Assembly: GCF_009696275.1 (NCBI RefSeq)
Contig: NZ_VUMI01000003.1
Span: 124,001 to 188,000, forward strand
Direction of reading: 5' to 3'
Length of the DNA stretch: 64,000 nucleotides
DNA from: Eisenbergiella porci
GTDB lineage: Bacteria > Bacillota > Clostridia > Lachnospirales > Lachnospiraceae
The notes beneath the pieces were generated by a model, which saw only the letters and a list, made by a program, of their open reading frames with translations, was not told the origin of the DNA and did no database searches. Position numbers and translations under genes: made by a program. This document shows positions 17,434-26,031 of this stretch, piece after piece. Position 1 is the first letter of the stretch. Every line of letters starts with the position of its first letter.

Positions 17434-18591
17434 ATGAGCATCCTTCAAAAGATTTTTAGAGAACATTACGAAGAAATTGAATATACTCTTCATCCACGCC
17501 CCATTGTTATGGAAAACGTGGAAAAGATGATTAACTGTGGAGACCCCGCCTACGGCGGTGCCATGTACGGCTGTCCCCACTGCGGCGAACTTAAATTTGT
17601 TCCTTTCCGCTGTCATTCTAAATTTTGCCCTACCTGCGGCAACAAGTACTGTATTGACCGCTCTACTAAAATCTCCTTTAAGCTCGTTGACTGTACCCAC
17701 AGGCATCTCGTCTTTACCATAGATGAAGACCTTCGCCCTTTCTTTCTGGATGACCGTTCCCGCCTTAACTGCCTTTTTCAGGCGGTTCGCAGCGTCATTC
17801 TCAGAATGTTCCATGAAATGAATAAAAGCAGGAACTTTGTCCCCGGTTTCATTTGTGTCCTGCACACCTTCGGCAGACCCCTGGAATGGAATCCCCACAT
17901 CCATTGCCTTCTTACCGAAGGTGGTTTCTCCGATGACGGCTTCTGGAGAGTTGTCAAACACTTTAGCTATACTTATCTTCGCAAGGCTTTCCAGACTGCT
18001 CTTTTAAATGAATTGGAAAAGTGCATTGGCCCTTCCTTCAAAAAGACCAAGGCTGCCATTTACAAAAAAGATAAAAATGGGTTTTATGTTTATGCAAAGC
18101 CTAACCTCTGTGATACTGACACTGTTGTAAAATACATCAGCCGCTATCTCGGCCGCCCTGTGATTGCCTCCTCACGTATTGATTCCTATGACGGGGAAAA
18201 CGTGACTTTCCACTATAATAAACACGAAGATAATTCCTACGTAGAAAAAACAGTCCCAGTAATGGACTTTATTTCCCTGCTTATCCAGCACATACCAGAA
18301 AAATATTTCAAGATGACGCGTTATTACGGACTCTATGCGAGGCACCGCAAATCTGACGAAAGCCTTCGCCGGGCTGTTCCAAAATCAAAGCACAGAATTT
18401 TGCTTGATTTTAACAAATGGCGGCAACTCTTCCTCTTATCCTTCGGTTACGATCCTCTTCAATGTCCAAAATGTAACCGCCAAATGGAGTTTCTGGAACT
18501 CTACCACAATCATAAGCCTGTTTCTCTTCATGAACTCTACGAAAGGGCAATGGCAAAATATCGTTGCCGTTCCAGTGGTAAATGTGCTTGA
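17434..18591 (+). CDS. IS91-family HUH transposase
   Basis: 385 aa. The N-terminal zinc-binding domain has Cys pairs at YGCPHC (47, 50), FRC (60) and FCPTC (65, 68). The HUH motif is NPHIHCLL with His155 and His157. The catalytic Tyr region is MTRYYGLYARHRK, where IS91 enzymes have a YYGLY-type motif. A second zinc ribbon (CPKCNRQM) sits near the C-terminus. Such enzymes move by rolling-circle, single-strand transposition. It is full length with no frameshift, so the element may still be active. Confidence 0.93.
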   Translation: MSILQKIFREHYEEIEYTLHPRPIVMENVEKMINCGDPAYGGAMYGCPHCGELKFVPFRCHSKFCPTCGNKYCIDRSTKISFKLVDCTHRHLVFTIDEDLRPFFLDDRSRLNCLFQAVRSVILRMFHEMNKSRNFVPGFICVLHTFGRPLEWNPHIHCLLTEGGFSDDGFWRVVKHFSYTYLRKAFQTALLNELEKCIGPSFKKTKAAIYKKDKNGFYVYAKPNLCDTDTVVKYISRYLGRPVIASSRIDSYDGENVTFHYNKHEDNSYVEKTVPVMDFISLLIQHIPEKYFKMTRYYGLYARHRKSDESLRRAVPKSKHRILLDFNKWRQLFLLSFGYDPLQCPKCNRQMEFLELYHNHKPVSLHELYERAMAKYRCRSSGKCA

Positions 18592-18644
18592 TTTTATCTC
18601 CTGTCTGCTCCATACTGAAACTATCAACTGGCAGGAGGCGTACA

Positions 18645-18824
18645 ATGGATCCAAAATTTATAGAGGGACTCAGGCAAAAATATATCAAAAATCCTCCGGA
18701 AGGCATGACTGCAAAACTGGTTAAAAATATGACTGACTCTGATTTGCTCGATATGCATTACTTCCTTACTGAGGATGATGACCTTGATGATGACGAATTT
18801 GAAGAAGGTTTTTATATCTTCTAA
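18645..18824 (+). CDS. Small acidic passenger protein of the IS91-like element
   Basis: 59 aa from ATG 18645 after GCAGGAGG. It starts MDPKFIEGLRQKYIKNPPEG and ends in an acidic tail (EDDDLDDDEFEEGFYIF). It is 53 bp after the transposase stop in the same direction, so it is probably co-transcribed and part of the mobile unit. No function is recognised; an acidic accessory protein or antitoxin-like peptide are possibilities. Confidence 0.6.
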   Translation: MDPKFIEGLRQKYIKNPPEGMTAKLVKNMTDSDLLDMHYFLTEDDDLDDDEFEEGFYIF

Positions 18825-18913
18825 AAGTATTCGTCTTATCAGCATGCCCACCTCCGGCGGGCTATTTTATTCCAGATTTCTCCGTAAGGAGGAATTTCCT
18901 ATTACATCAAAAA

Positions 18914-19079
18914 GGCGTATGTCAACTTTCGGTACTTTGCTGACACACGCCGGATTTTAAGGAATCCCATGTAACCAGCAGGATTCCGCTTTATTTTCAG
19001 ACTGTTTCCAGTCGATTTGTACCCCCCTGTTAGATACGGGGGGTTAGGTGCTGGCGTGCCTTGCGGCACACCAGCCAGC
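18914..19079. other. oriT region of the ICE
   Basis: Four inverted repeats lie in a row. The first pairs GGCGTATGTCA with TGACACACGCC (18914-18951, 10 of 11). The second pairs GGAATCC with GGATTCC (18961-18987). At 19021-19044, ACCCCCC and GGGGGGT flank TGTTAGATAC. A longer arm follows at 19048-19079 (TGCTGGCGTGCC paired with GGCACACCAGCCAGCA). The third is the nick-site repeat known from ICEBs1 and Tn916 (minus reading ACCCCCC GTATCTAACA GGGGGGT). Its position directly downstream of orf21 matches Tn916. In Tn916 mobT follows directly; here the IS91-like element intervenes. Confidence 0.88.
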
Positions 19080-19082
19080 AGG

Positions 19083-19687
19083 TCAGTCCACCCCTGCGGC
19101 TTCCGCTCCGCACGCCGCCTGTGTGTCCTGCCTGCTGTTTGCAAGTAGTTTGATTTCCTTTAGGAAGTCGTGTCCTTTTGGCACAAGGGGCGTGTAAAAT
19201 TCGGATATGACGCTTGTTCCCACGTCCACATAGCCACGCCCTTTTATCTGCTTCAAGAAAAAATCCTTGTCGGTTTCCCCGAACATCATCCCATAGCCCA
19301 TTTCAGACATACGCCCAAGAGCCACACGGAAATTGAACTGGTCACGGATTCCGTCGCCCAGATATTTTGCGTCCGGACGCTGGCAGGCAAGAATCAGAAA
19401 GAATCCGGCCTGCCGCCCCAGCATGACAATCTGTTTCAGCTTGTTAAGGACGATGGCATTCTCTTTTGTTCCCAACATTTCCATGAACGCCACATATTCA
19501 TCAAAGATAAGGAAGTTCGCTGGCAATCCCAAGTAGGCGTAGTTTTCCCCTGTCTTGTAGCCATCCATCTGCTTCATATCCTCGCTGCGTTTCATCATTT
19601 CATCATAGAAACGGTCAAGGCAGGCGGTCATATCATCCTTTTTATAGTAGACGTTTGGCATGACGGCTTCCAAGTCCGCAAGGTCAG
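19083..19687 (-). CDS. orf21 homologue (FtsK/TcpA-like coupling ATPase), exon 2
   Basis: C-terminal exon of the coupling protein, beginning at CTGACCTTGCGG (minus). Residues DLADLEAVMPNVYYKKDD, then FLIFDEYVAFMEMLG (Walker B), ILACQRPDAKYLGDGIRDQFNFRVALGRMSE and a C-terminus ISEFYTPLVPKGHDFLKEIK match Tn916 Orf21. After removal of the 2665-bp intron it joins exon 1 in frame to give a 465-aa protein. Coupling proteins of this type bring the relaxase-DNA complex to the mating channel. Without splicing no functional protein can be made. Confidence 0.93.
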
Positions 19688-22352
19688 ATAGCGATAGGTA
19701 ACTCTTTGATGTTATCTCCAAGTTTTCCCCCGCTTCACACCGTACATGAAACTTTCGCTTCATACGGCGTTCCATCATATTCAAATAGATTCATAAGTTC
19801 TGGTTATTTTATTGCTTGGTATCCATAGTTCGCTCGTATTTTGTTCAGCTTTTTCTTTTGTTGACTGCTCAAGCCATAGTTCATCAACCACATTTTTGCC
19901 TGTTGTACTGATTCAGTCAGTATCGCTTTTGATATTGGTATTTCAACAAATACAAGATTTTGGTATTTATCTCTATCTGTTTCGGTAATATTCTTGTAGA
20001 TACAAACCATATCAGTCGGGCTATGCCTTCGATTAGTGATATAGCAATTGCCTTGTTGGGCTATAAATACCGAAATTCGATTATCATTAAATTCAACACT
20101 CTTTGTGGTGTCTTTATACTCTAAAAGAATCCGTATCTCTCCTTTGGTTACCAATGCTATTTCCTCATGTATTCTGCTTCTTCCGTGTTCTGTAAAGTTG
20201 CATATATCCTGTGAGAAATTCAGCGGATTTTTGTGTTTTACTCCGTTGATTGGCAATAGAGGAGTATCGGCAATCATAATAATTTTTGTTTGTGGTCGTA
20301 TTCCAGTTGTTTTCATCTGGAAATCTTGACTTGTAGTTTCAAAAGGTATTAGCTTTGCAATCTTTTTAAAGCGAACTCTGGTGGTCGGTAAAAGAGCGTA
20401 ACTTACTTCTGTTAAATTGTTGTATATATTCGTAGCCACACAATAATAATTCTGCATTCCCATAACCGCCAGATTATAACGTGCAATCTGGAAAGTAGTT
20501 GTGTGCCTGACTATATCCCTGACTTTTAACTTTAGATTTGTTTTTGCTTTCTTTAGTGCTTTCTGGTTCATATCTGTTTTGGCAACATATCCATGTTTTG
20601 TTTTCCCTTTTGGAATCACTTTAATTTTGAATCCCAGAAAATCTGATGAATTTTTCTTCAGATTTACTACCTTTGATTTTTCTGGACTGATTTCTAATTT
20701 CAGCCTTTTGTTAAGAAAATCTACGGTACTGTGATAGAATCGCTGTGCTTCTTCATAGGTCGAACACATAATTTTAAAATCGTCAGCATAACGCACAATA
20801 AAGCCACTTTTTAACCTCGTATGTTTCTTTGCATATTGGAACCAACCGTTTTTATTACGGTGCTTTGGCTGGAAAGTTTCCCATTGACTGCTTACCCACC
20901 AATCCAATTCATTAAGGACTATGAGCGAGAGCAGGGGACTTAACAGACCGCCTTGCGGAGTTCCTTTTTCTGGGACACCCTCGCCGTCAATTTCAGCTTT
21001 CAGCATTTTACTAATAATGCAAATCAGTCTTTTATCCCGAATGCCAAGTGTCCAAATCTGTTTTAACAATTTCCCGTGGTTGACATTATCAAAGAATCCT
21101 TTAATATCTACATCAATGCAGTAATGATACTTTGATATGTTTATCAAACTGGTTACTCTGCCAAGTGCATGGTGGGCACTTCGATTCGCACGGAATCCAT
21201 AGGAATGATTATGGAACTTAGGTTCGCATATCGGTTCTAGGACTTGCAAGATACATTGTTGTACAAGTCTGTCCCAGATACAGGGGATTCCGAGAGGTCG
21301 CATTTTATCGCTTCCAGATTTAGGAATAAAAACCCGTCTGACTGATTTTGGTTGGTAATTATCCAGGCTGCTTCGGACTTTCATAATAATATCTTCATCA
21401 CACAAATGTTTAATATCATCAATCGTTAGCCCATCTGTACCAGCGGTTTTGCTTCCGCTGTTTGTTTTTAAATTTCGGTATGCCAAGCAGATATTTTGTT
21501 CTGAACCAATAATTTCCAGTAACTTATAAAAGTTATTACCATTTTTGCTCTGTGCGTATAACTCATCATAAATATGTTGCATATCATAATATTCGTTATA
21601 GCGGAGCTTGTCTTTCTTTAGCATGGTTTGTATCCTCCTTAATGACAGGAGTAAGTACATCTCTTAGTCTTACTCGAACCCATACCATTCTTAGTAATTC
21701 TATTCTTCAATGACTAGTGGCTATCCCTCCACCATTGTTATCATGGTTTCATAGGTACTGTGCCACCACTATCACTGGCATAAACACACCTTATATCATT
21801 GCTAATCTCACAATAACCTTATGATGTGAACACTTCATAGATAGTAAAATCTCCATGTTGCCAGCTTTCAACGTTCCTAACACACTATCTGTACATATAT
21901 CCGTAGGTTTCTTCTCTAAGCCTGCTACTTTGATAATGCCTGTAACATTATATGGATTTTCATAAAAACGAGTCTTACTCACCCACAGTAGCGACACTAT
22001 TTGTGTCACTGGACATTTCTATCCAGTCCCGATATAGACCTGTACATTCAAAGATTCGTCAGTAGACCGCTCATCTACATACTAACCATAGATATTTTAT
22101 AGACTTCCGGCATATGGGATACGACACCCACCTCTGGGTATTTTTCGTCAGCATTATCTGTTACGGTATCTCTTTGCCGACTTCACCGAGCTTCTGACAG
22201 TCTTATATTTACTCATAATTCTGCCAGTCGGAGTATTAAAGTAGCCTTTCAGGGCGTTACCCCATCATTCGACTATTCGTGTGTTCAGTTCTCCAGCACA
22301 AATTTAGTTGATTGTGCTGTGTCTACTCTTTTCAAGTAGAAACGTTTCGCAC
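19688..22352 (-). mobile_element. Group II intron splitting the orf21 coupling-protein gene
   Basis: The intron starts with GTGCG (22352-22348, minus), matching the GUGYG consensus, and ends ...CGCTAT at 19688. The domain V hairpin GCCGTATGAAGCGAAAGTTT, continuing ...CATGTACGG, lies at about 19735-19772 and is followed by a domain VI-like stem. Splicing joins AAGAACG to CTGACC, giving Asp-Pro-Lys-Asn-Ala-Asp-Leu-Ala-Asp-Leu, the sequence expected for Tn916 Orf21. The maturase ORF lies in the domain IV position and in the same direction. Both ends and the reading frame support a functional, self-removing intron. Confidence 0.95.
19804..21624 (-). CDS. Group II intron reverse transcriptase/maturase
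   Basis: 606 aa from ATG 21624 after AAGGAGG (ATG at 21660 lacks a site). The RT motifs are complete: FIPKSGSDKMRPLGIPCIWDR, HNHSYGFRANRSAHHAL, GTPQGGLLSPLL and the active-site FIVRYADDFKI. A maturase domain follows at about residues 380-470. The C-terminal region (RISVFIAQQGNCYITNRRHS) aligns with the position of the HNH endonuclease domain. However, the usual His-His-Lys segment reads MVCIYKN, so endonuclease activity is doubtful. It aids splicing and retrohoming. Confidence 0.93.
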   Translation of the reverse strand: MLKKDKLRYNEYYDMQHIYDELYAQSKNGNNFYKLLEIIGSEQNICLAYRNLKTNSGSKTAGTDGLTIDDIKHLCDEDIIMKVRSSLDNYQPKSVRRVFIPKSGSDKMRPLGIPCIWDRLVQQCILQVLEPICEPKFHNHSYGFRANRSAHHALGRVTSLINISKYHYCIDVDIKGFFDNVNHGKLLKQIWTLGIRDKRLICIISKMLKAEIDGEGVPEKGTPQGGLLSPLLSLIVLNELDWWVSSQWETFQPKHRNKNGWFQYAKKHTRLKSGFIVRYADDFKIMCSTYEEAQRFYHSTVDFLNKRLKLEISPEKSKVVNLKKNSSDFLGFKIKVIPKGKTKHGYVAKTDMNQKALKKAKTNLKLKVRDIVRHTTTFQIARYNLAVMGMQNYYCVATNIYNNLTEVSYALLPTTRVRFKKIAKLIPFETTSQDFQMKTTGIRPQTKIIMIADTPLLPINGVKHKNPLNFSQDICNFTEHGRSRIHEEIALVTKGEIRILLEYKDTTKSVEFNDNRISVFIAQQGNCYITNRRHSPTDMVCIYKNITETDRDKYQNLVFVEIPISKAILTESVQQAKMWLMNYGLSSQQKKKLNKIRANYGYQAIK

Positions 22353-23145
22353 CGTTCTTCGGGTCTAAGACGTAGAGAACAGCATTTGTGCGGAGCAGGG
22401 CTTCTATGAGCGTCAGAATGAAATACGTCTTACCGCCACCCGTTCCTCCGGCAATCAGCATATGGGGCAGCTTGTCATACTCCCACCAGATATTTTTCAT
22501 CAGCCGGAGCTTGCCATCCTTTGCCTGCACATCCTCTATGGAAATGCGGTTTGCGATAGAGTCATAGAGCAAGGTATATTCCACGTAAGAATCCTTTAAT
22601 TCCTTGTCGGTCAGCTCACAGTACAAACCGCTTTCCAGTTTCTTTTCCAAGTGCAAAAGCTGGTCTTGATATTTTCCCAGCGTTATTTCCACCCGAATGT
22701 GAATCAGCCCGTTTTTTAGCTGGTAGTAGATTTTGGGGAAATAGCTGATTTTCTCCTTTGAACGGCTGGAGGACAGGTCTTTGAAGAAACCGTCTGACTG
22801 CACCTGTTCCGCTTCATACCATTTATTTTCCAGAACCATCTTCGCCAGCTTTTGGCGGTGGTAGAGCTGTTTCACATAGTCACGGCAGTAATGCCGGAAG
22901 ACCAGAGCCGCCGCCAGACAGATAAATCCTGCCACGCCCATGCTGATAAGCAGATAGGGAATGCGGATGGATTCTTTAAGCTGCGTTAAAGTAACATCCT
23001 GCCAGTCTGTCTGCATGATTGATCTGCCATGAAACAGCAGGACAATCAGCAGAAAGACTGGAAGCAGGGCGGCGGTGGCAGTATGGAAAACTAAGTCTGT
23101 GTCCGTGGCACGAATCCGCTTGCCACGTGGGAGATACTGTTTCAT
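22353..23145 (-). CDS. orf21 homologue (FtsK/TcpA-like coupling ATPase), exon 1
   Basis: Exon 1 encodes 264 residues plus one base of the next codon. Two N-terminal membrane helices are present (HTATAALLPVFLLIVLLF and IPYLLISMGVAGFICLAAALVF). The Walker A motif MLIAGGTGGGKTYFILTLIEALL follows, and the exon ends at VLYVLDPKN. Reading through into the intron adds about 22 unrelated residues to a stop. It is a DNA-pumping coupling protein at the membrane. The intron sits between Walker A and Walker B, so the unspliced product cannot hydrolyse ATP. Confidence 0.93.
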
Positions 23146-23171
23146 GCTTGATTCACTCCTTTTCTCTGAAT

Positions 23172-23417
23172 TTAATAAAAGCCCGTGTAGAGCAGCGAAT
23201 AGGTTTTTTCGCTGTCTTCTGTACGGGCTGTAAACAGGAATGTATAGCCGGAAATATCATTGCATAGGCAATCCGGCATAAATACATTCAGATTTTCCGT
23301 TGGACTGTAATCTTCTAAGGCTTCGTTCAATAGCTGTTCCGCCATCCAGCGGTATTCCGGCAGGGCAAGAAGCCGGAAGTCGTTTTCGTACTCGTCATAT
23401 CCTGCGATACCATCCAT
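23172..23417 (-). CDS. Small conserved ICE protein between YdcP and orf21 homologues
   Basis: 81 aa from ATG 23417 (AGGAAG 5 bp upstream), reading MDGIAGYDEYENDFRLLALP and then EYRWMAEQLLNEALEDYSP. A start at 23483 would overlap the YdcP gene. No known domain is visible; it is acidic with no membrane segment. The tight spacing, 7 bp after the YdcP gene and 26 bp before orf21, places it in the transfer operon. Confidence 0.65.
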   Translation of the reverse strand: MDGIAGYDEYENDFRLLALPEYRWMAEQLLNEALEDYSPTENLNVFMPDCLCNDISGYTFLFTARTEDSEKTYSLLYTGFY

Positions 23418-23424
23418 AGGCTTC

Positions 23425-23808
23425 CTATTTTGCAGGCGGATTGTCTTTCTTTGGTGGCTGCGGATTTCCGGCAGGGGCAGCACCTTTCTTCAAGACAATA
23501 TCATCCGCCTTGATATACCAGTCCACATCCGCCCCTTGAAATGTTGCGGTTGCGACGGTATCAGCAACGGGATTGATGATTTCTACTTCTGCGTTGTAGT
23601 CAAACTCTTTCAGCGGTACGCTGGCAGGGATGGACACTTGAATCATGCGCCCCTGTCCTCTGGACTTCAAATCGTAAGTGCGCTCCTTGATTTCATCCGA
23701 TACCGTACCGTCCTCGTTCTGAATCCGTACCTCACGGCGGAGGGCGGAGAATTTCAACGCCCCGAATGTTGCCTCCTTGTCAATGACGATTCCATTTGCT
23801 AATCTCAT
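23425..23808 (-). CDS. YdcP/DUF961 family protein (Tn916 Orf22-like)
   Basis: 127 aa beginning MRLANGIVIDKEATFGALKF, with an internal RTYDLKSRGQGRMIQVSIPA and EVEIINPVADTVATATFQGADVDWYIKADDI, the DUF961 pattern. A Pro/Lys-rich tail ends the protein. Tn916 and ICEBs1 carry two such proteins at the start of the transfer operon (Orf22 and Orf23, YdcP). They are small helicase-processivity (HelP-type) factors in ICEBs1, needed for rolling-circle replication. It is a paralogue of the next gene upstream. Confidence 0.88.
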   Translation of the reverse strand: MRLANGIVIDKEATFGALKFSALRREVRIQNEDGTVSDEIKERTYDLKSRGQGRMIQVSIPASVPLKEFDYNAEVEIINPVADTVATATFQGADVDWYIKADDIVLKKGAAPAGNPQPPKKDNPPAK

Positions 23809-23827
23809 AAATAATACCTCTCTTTCC

Positions 23828-24142
23828 TTATGCTTTTACCATGTCATCCGCATGGAGGATGTAGTTTGTGAAGCCACGAGTACCGATTTTATAGCCCTCT
23901 GCGGTAATACTAGGATTTACCAGCTTTACCCGTTCTTCAAAATCAAAATGTTTTTCGCCTGCTTCGGCTGGCAGAATCACGACAATATCATCCGCCCGCT
24001 GTACGTCAGAGTAAAGATTGAAGCTGCGTGTGAGTACGGTCATGCGCCCATTGATTCTGCGCTGTTCTGTCTTGTCTTCTCCGGCAAACTCCAAGCTGCC
24101 GAATGTCTTTTCCATGTTGGGGATAACAAATTTAAGTTCCAT
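23828..24142 (-). CDS. YdcP/DUF961 family protein (Tn916 Orf23-like)
   Basis: 104 aa starting MELKFVIPNMEKTFGSLEFA, with RMTVLTRSFNLYSDVQRADDIVVILPA and FDFEERVKLVNPSITAEGYKIGTRGFTNYILHADDM. It matches DUF961 and resembles its neighbour, so the pair arose by duplication. First gene of the transfer operon with a good AAAGGTAAAAAC-type site. Likely a DNA-processing accessory for oriT-driven replication. Confidence 0.88.
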   Translation of the reverse strand: MELKFVIPNMEKTFGSLEFAGEDKTEQRRINGRMTVLTRSFNLYSDVQRADDIVVILPAEAGEKHFDFEERVKLVNPSITAEGYKIGTRGFTNYILHADDMVKA

Positions 24143-24196
24143 ATGTTTTTACCTTTCCTTTCTGATGATTGATGGTTGATGGATTTGGATAGTTCC

Positions 24197-24312
24197 TTAT
24201 TCAGCTTCGTGGAGAATACCTGTCTGCCTGTGATTTATCAAGGGCTGGCGTTGTGCTTCACACCCTTGACAAATCCCATTCTGACAGGTAAAGGGTAGCC
24301 AAGCCGAATAAA
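24197..24312. other. Large nested inverted repeat upstream of the transfer operon
   Basis: Three successive paired blocks enclose one another: TTATTCAGCTT/AAGCCGAATAA (24197-24207 with 24301-24311, 10 of 11), TACCTGTC/GACAGGTA (24217-24224 with 24283-24290, perfect), and ATTTATCAAGGG/CCCTTGACAAAT (24233-24244 with 24263-24274, 11 of 12). The apical loop is 18 nt. A short minus-strand ORF (65 codons, 24394 to 24197) overlaps it but has atypical composition. The structure is more likely an origin-type or regulatory element, such as a single-strand origin. Confidence 0.6.
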
Positions 24313-24473
24313 GGGGATTTCTGCCAGCTCGTGACTGGCGGAATCTCATAATGTTATGCGGAGGGGAACGCTCCTGCGGTTCTTGTCGGGGCATGGGTAT
24401 CACATCCTTTCTGAATTTTGGACAAGAAAAAAGGAGTACCATTTTTACGATACTCCTTCACATACATTTTCTA

Positions 24474-25052
24474 TTATTTTATATCTCTATTACTGCGCCT
24501 TATAGAATTAGGTAACATAATATCTATTTCATTTTCTGAAAAAGTTTGTTCTTCATCATTCTTCAAAGCCTTTTGAGCTTCTGCATAACTTTTTCCATCT
24601 GTTCTAGGAGAGTTACTGTATACTTCAGCAGTTCTTTCTTGCAATTCATCTCTTTTTTTCATTATAGCTTCTGGCTCTAAGATTTCAAAATCAGTTAATA
24701 ATGATACATATTCTTCTCGGATTTTCCACAAAGCGTCTGACGCTACCTTATGTTCTTGCGCCTTTTCTACTAAGTTGAAGTTTTTTGTATAAGAATTTAA
24801 AATCAGTAATACAAGGGATATAATTGCTCCTAATACGCTTGCTATTTTATCTTCCGAAAGAATCGCAACAATAAAACCACTCGTAGTAATCGCTGACAAA
24901 ACAATTTGCCAAATTTTTATTCTGTCATTAGTTTTTAATAATCGACTAATGATTTTATCATGACAGGTTTGGGTATATGTAACCCTGCCATATGCTTCTC
25001 TAATTTGTGATTCCAACTTATAGCCTTGGCTAATCTGGGAATTTCGTTCCAT
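24474..25052 (-). CDS. SLATT-domain two-TM effector of a CBASS-like pair
   Basis: 192 aa from ATG 25052 (GGAGAG upstream), overlapping the CD-NTase end by 23 bp. An N-terminal helical part (QISQGYKLESQIREAYGRVTYTQTCHDKIISRL) precedes two membrane helices (IWQIVLSAITTSGFIVAIL, ASVLGAIISLVLLILNSY). The NFNLVEKAQEHKVASDALWKIREEYVSLLTDFE segment is the conserved SLATT signature. SLATT proteins are predicted pore-forming effectors linked to nucleotide-second-messenger systems. With the adjacent CD-NTase this suggests membrane-disrupting abortive infection. The gene is AT-rich cargo. Confidence 0.82.
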   Translation of the reverse strand: MERNSQISQGYKLESQIREAYGRVTYTQTCHDKIISRLLKTNDRIKIWQIVLSAITTSGFIVAILSEDKIASVLGAIISLVLLILNSYTKNFNLVEKAQEHKVASDALWKIREEYVSLLTDFEILEPEAIMKKRDELQERTAEVYSNSPRTDGKSYAEAQKALKNDEEQTFSENEIDIMLPNSIRRSNRDIK

Positions 25053-25908
25053 AAATTTCTCTCCATTTTTGCTTTGCAGAATATGATTTATTATCGTTCT
25101 CATACGATATGGCGGCTACTGCATTATCATATGCTGTTTTTGCCTTTGATTGAAAACTACCCGATTTCCAAACATAGCGGTTACTTCCCGGTGCTAGCCA
25201 ATAACTTTGAGATGTGTCAATGTTTTTTAGATATTCAAAAAAATCTCTACTCATAAAATCATAATACAGATACGATTTATCTTTATATTCCCAATCTCCA
25301 ATAAATTTATAGGCTAATGTATCTATCAATATTCCACTCATTGAAACATTACATTTTTCTTTCCATGCTCTAGCCATTCTACACAGTCGTTTTAAATTCT
25401 TATTAGTGTTACTATTTCTTGTATTCATAGCAGCAATTTCTTTTCTTGGGTCTGTAGTTTTCCAACTTCCTCCATCATTGGAATCTGGATAAGTATAACT
25501 GTCATCTTTGTTAATAAAAGCTGGAACAATTTCAAAATTTATACCGTCCGTAAAATTTATACCAATTACTTGTCCATCACCCTTAACAAAAGATGTACTA
25601 TATGTTTTCTGTAAAACGCCTTTTACCTCTTGCAAAAGGGCTGACTGACCATTACTGCTATATGCGTTAAATTTAGCATAAGTTTCATATGGTAATTGTA
25701 CAATCATGTCTATATCACTCGTCCATATTTCTGTACCTCTACCGTAAGAACCGACATATAAACTATACGCCGTTTCTGATGAACTATTTCTATAATCAAG
25801 ATTAATTCGTTTGGTAATTTGATGATACCGATATTGAATCGTCGATACCGTATCGGAACTCATTCTTAAATTAGAACAAAATGTTGAAAAATAATCACTA
25901 ACTGACAT
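25030..25908 (-). CDS. CD-NTase-like nucleotidyltransferase (CBASS signal synthase)
   Basis: 292 aa from ATG 25908 after GGGAGGG; an upstream GTG at 25932 precedes that site and is unlikely. The polymerase-beta-type active site is visible: VGSYGRGTEIWTSDIDMIV, with Gly53-Ser54 and Asp65/Asp67. The third acidic residue appears to be Glu126 in GINFEIVPAF, where Asp is more usual. The C-terminal helical half (NLKRLCRMARAWKEKCNVSMSGILIDTLAYKFI) fits the SMODS/OAS-C architecture. It would make a cyclic or linear oligonucleotide that activates the SLATT protein. No Cap2/Cap3 accessory genes are seen, so it resembles a type I CBASS. Confidence 0.85.
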   Translation of the reverse strand: MSVSDYFSTFCSNLRMSSDTVSTIQYRYHQITKRINLDYRNSSSETAYSLYVGSYGRGTEIWTSDIDMIVQLPYETYAKFNAYSSNGQSALLQEVKGVLQKTYSTSFVKGDGQVIGINFTDGINFEIVPAFINKDDSYTYPDSNDGGSWKTTDPRKEIAAMNTRNSNTNKNLKRLCRMARAWKEKCNVSMSGILIDTLAYKFIGDWEYKDKSYLYYDFMSRDFFEYLKNIDTSQSYWLAPGSNRYVWKSGSFQSKAKTAYDNAVAAISYENDNKSYSAKQKWREIYGTKFPD

Positions 25909-26031
25909 AAATATTTGCCCTCCCTCAATCACTAAAATTCATATATCTATTTTATCCCACAATATCTAGTATGTCAATTTATGTTTTAACTCAATCTTTT
26001 GTGTGAAACTTTTTAATATCAATTAGCAATC

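Larger units (their letters stand above)
17343..18900 (+). mobile_element. IS91-like insertion sequence between mobT and oriT
   Basis: Contains a HUH transposase and a 59-aa passenger ORF. The left edge abuts the mobT start and carries two hairpins: 17348-17364 with stem AATAGGC/GCCTATT, and 17365-17401. The right edge lies after a small hairpin CCCACC/GGCGGG near 18846-18865 and before the oriT-type repeats that start at 18914. Exact ends are uncertain because IS91 elements make no target duplication. It is inserted against the direction of the transfer operon. Confidence 0.75.

Noticed and set aside
24197-24394. 65-codon minus-strand ORF with a possible ribosome site
   Set aside because: Its 3' half coincides with the nested inverted repeat, the amino acid composition is atypical and no family is recognised. 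Kept only as a remark on the structured element.
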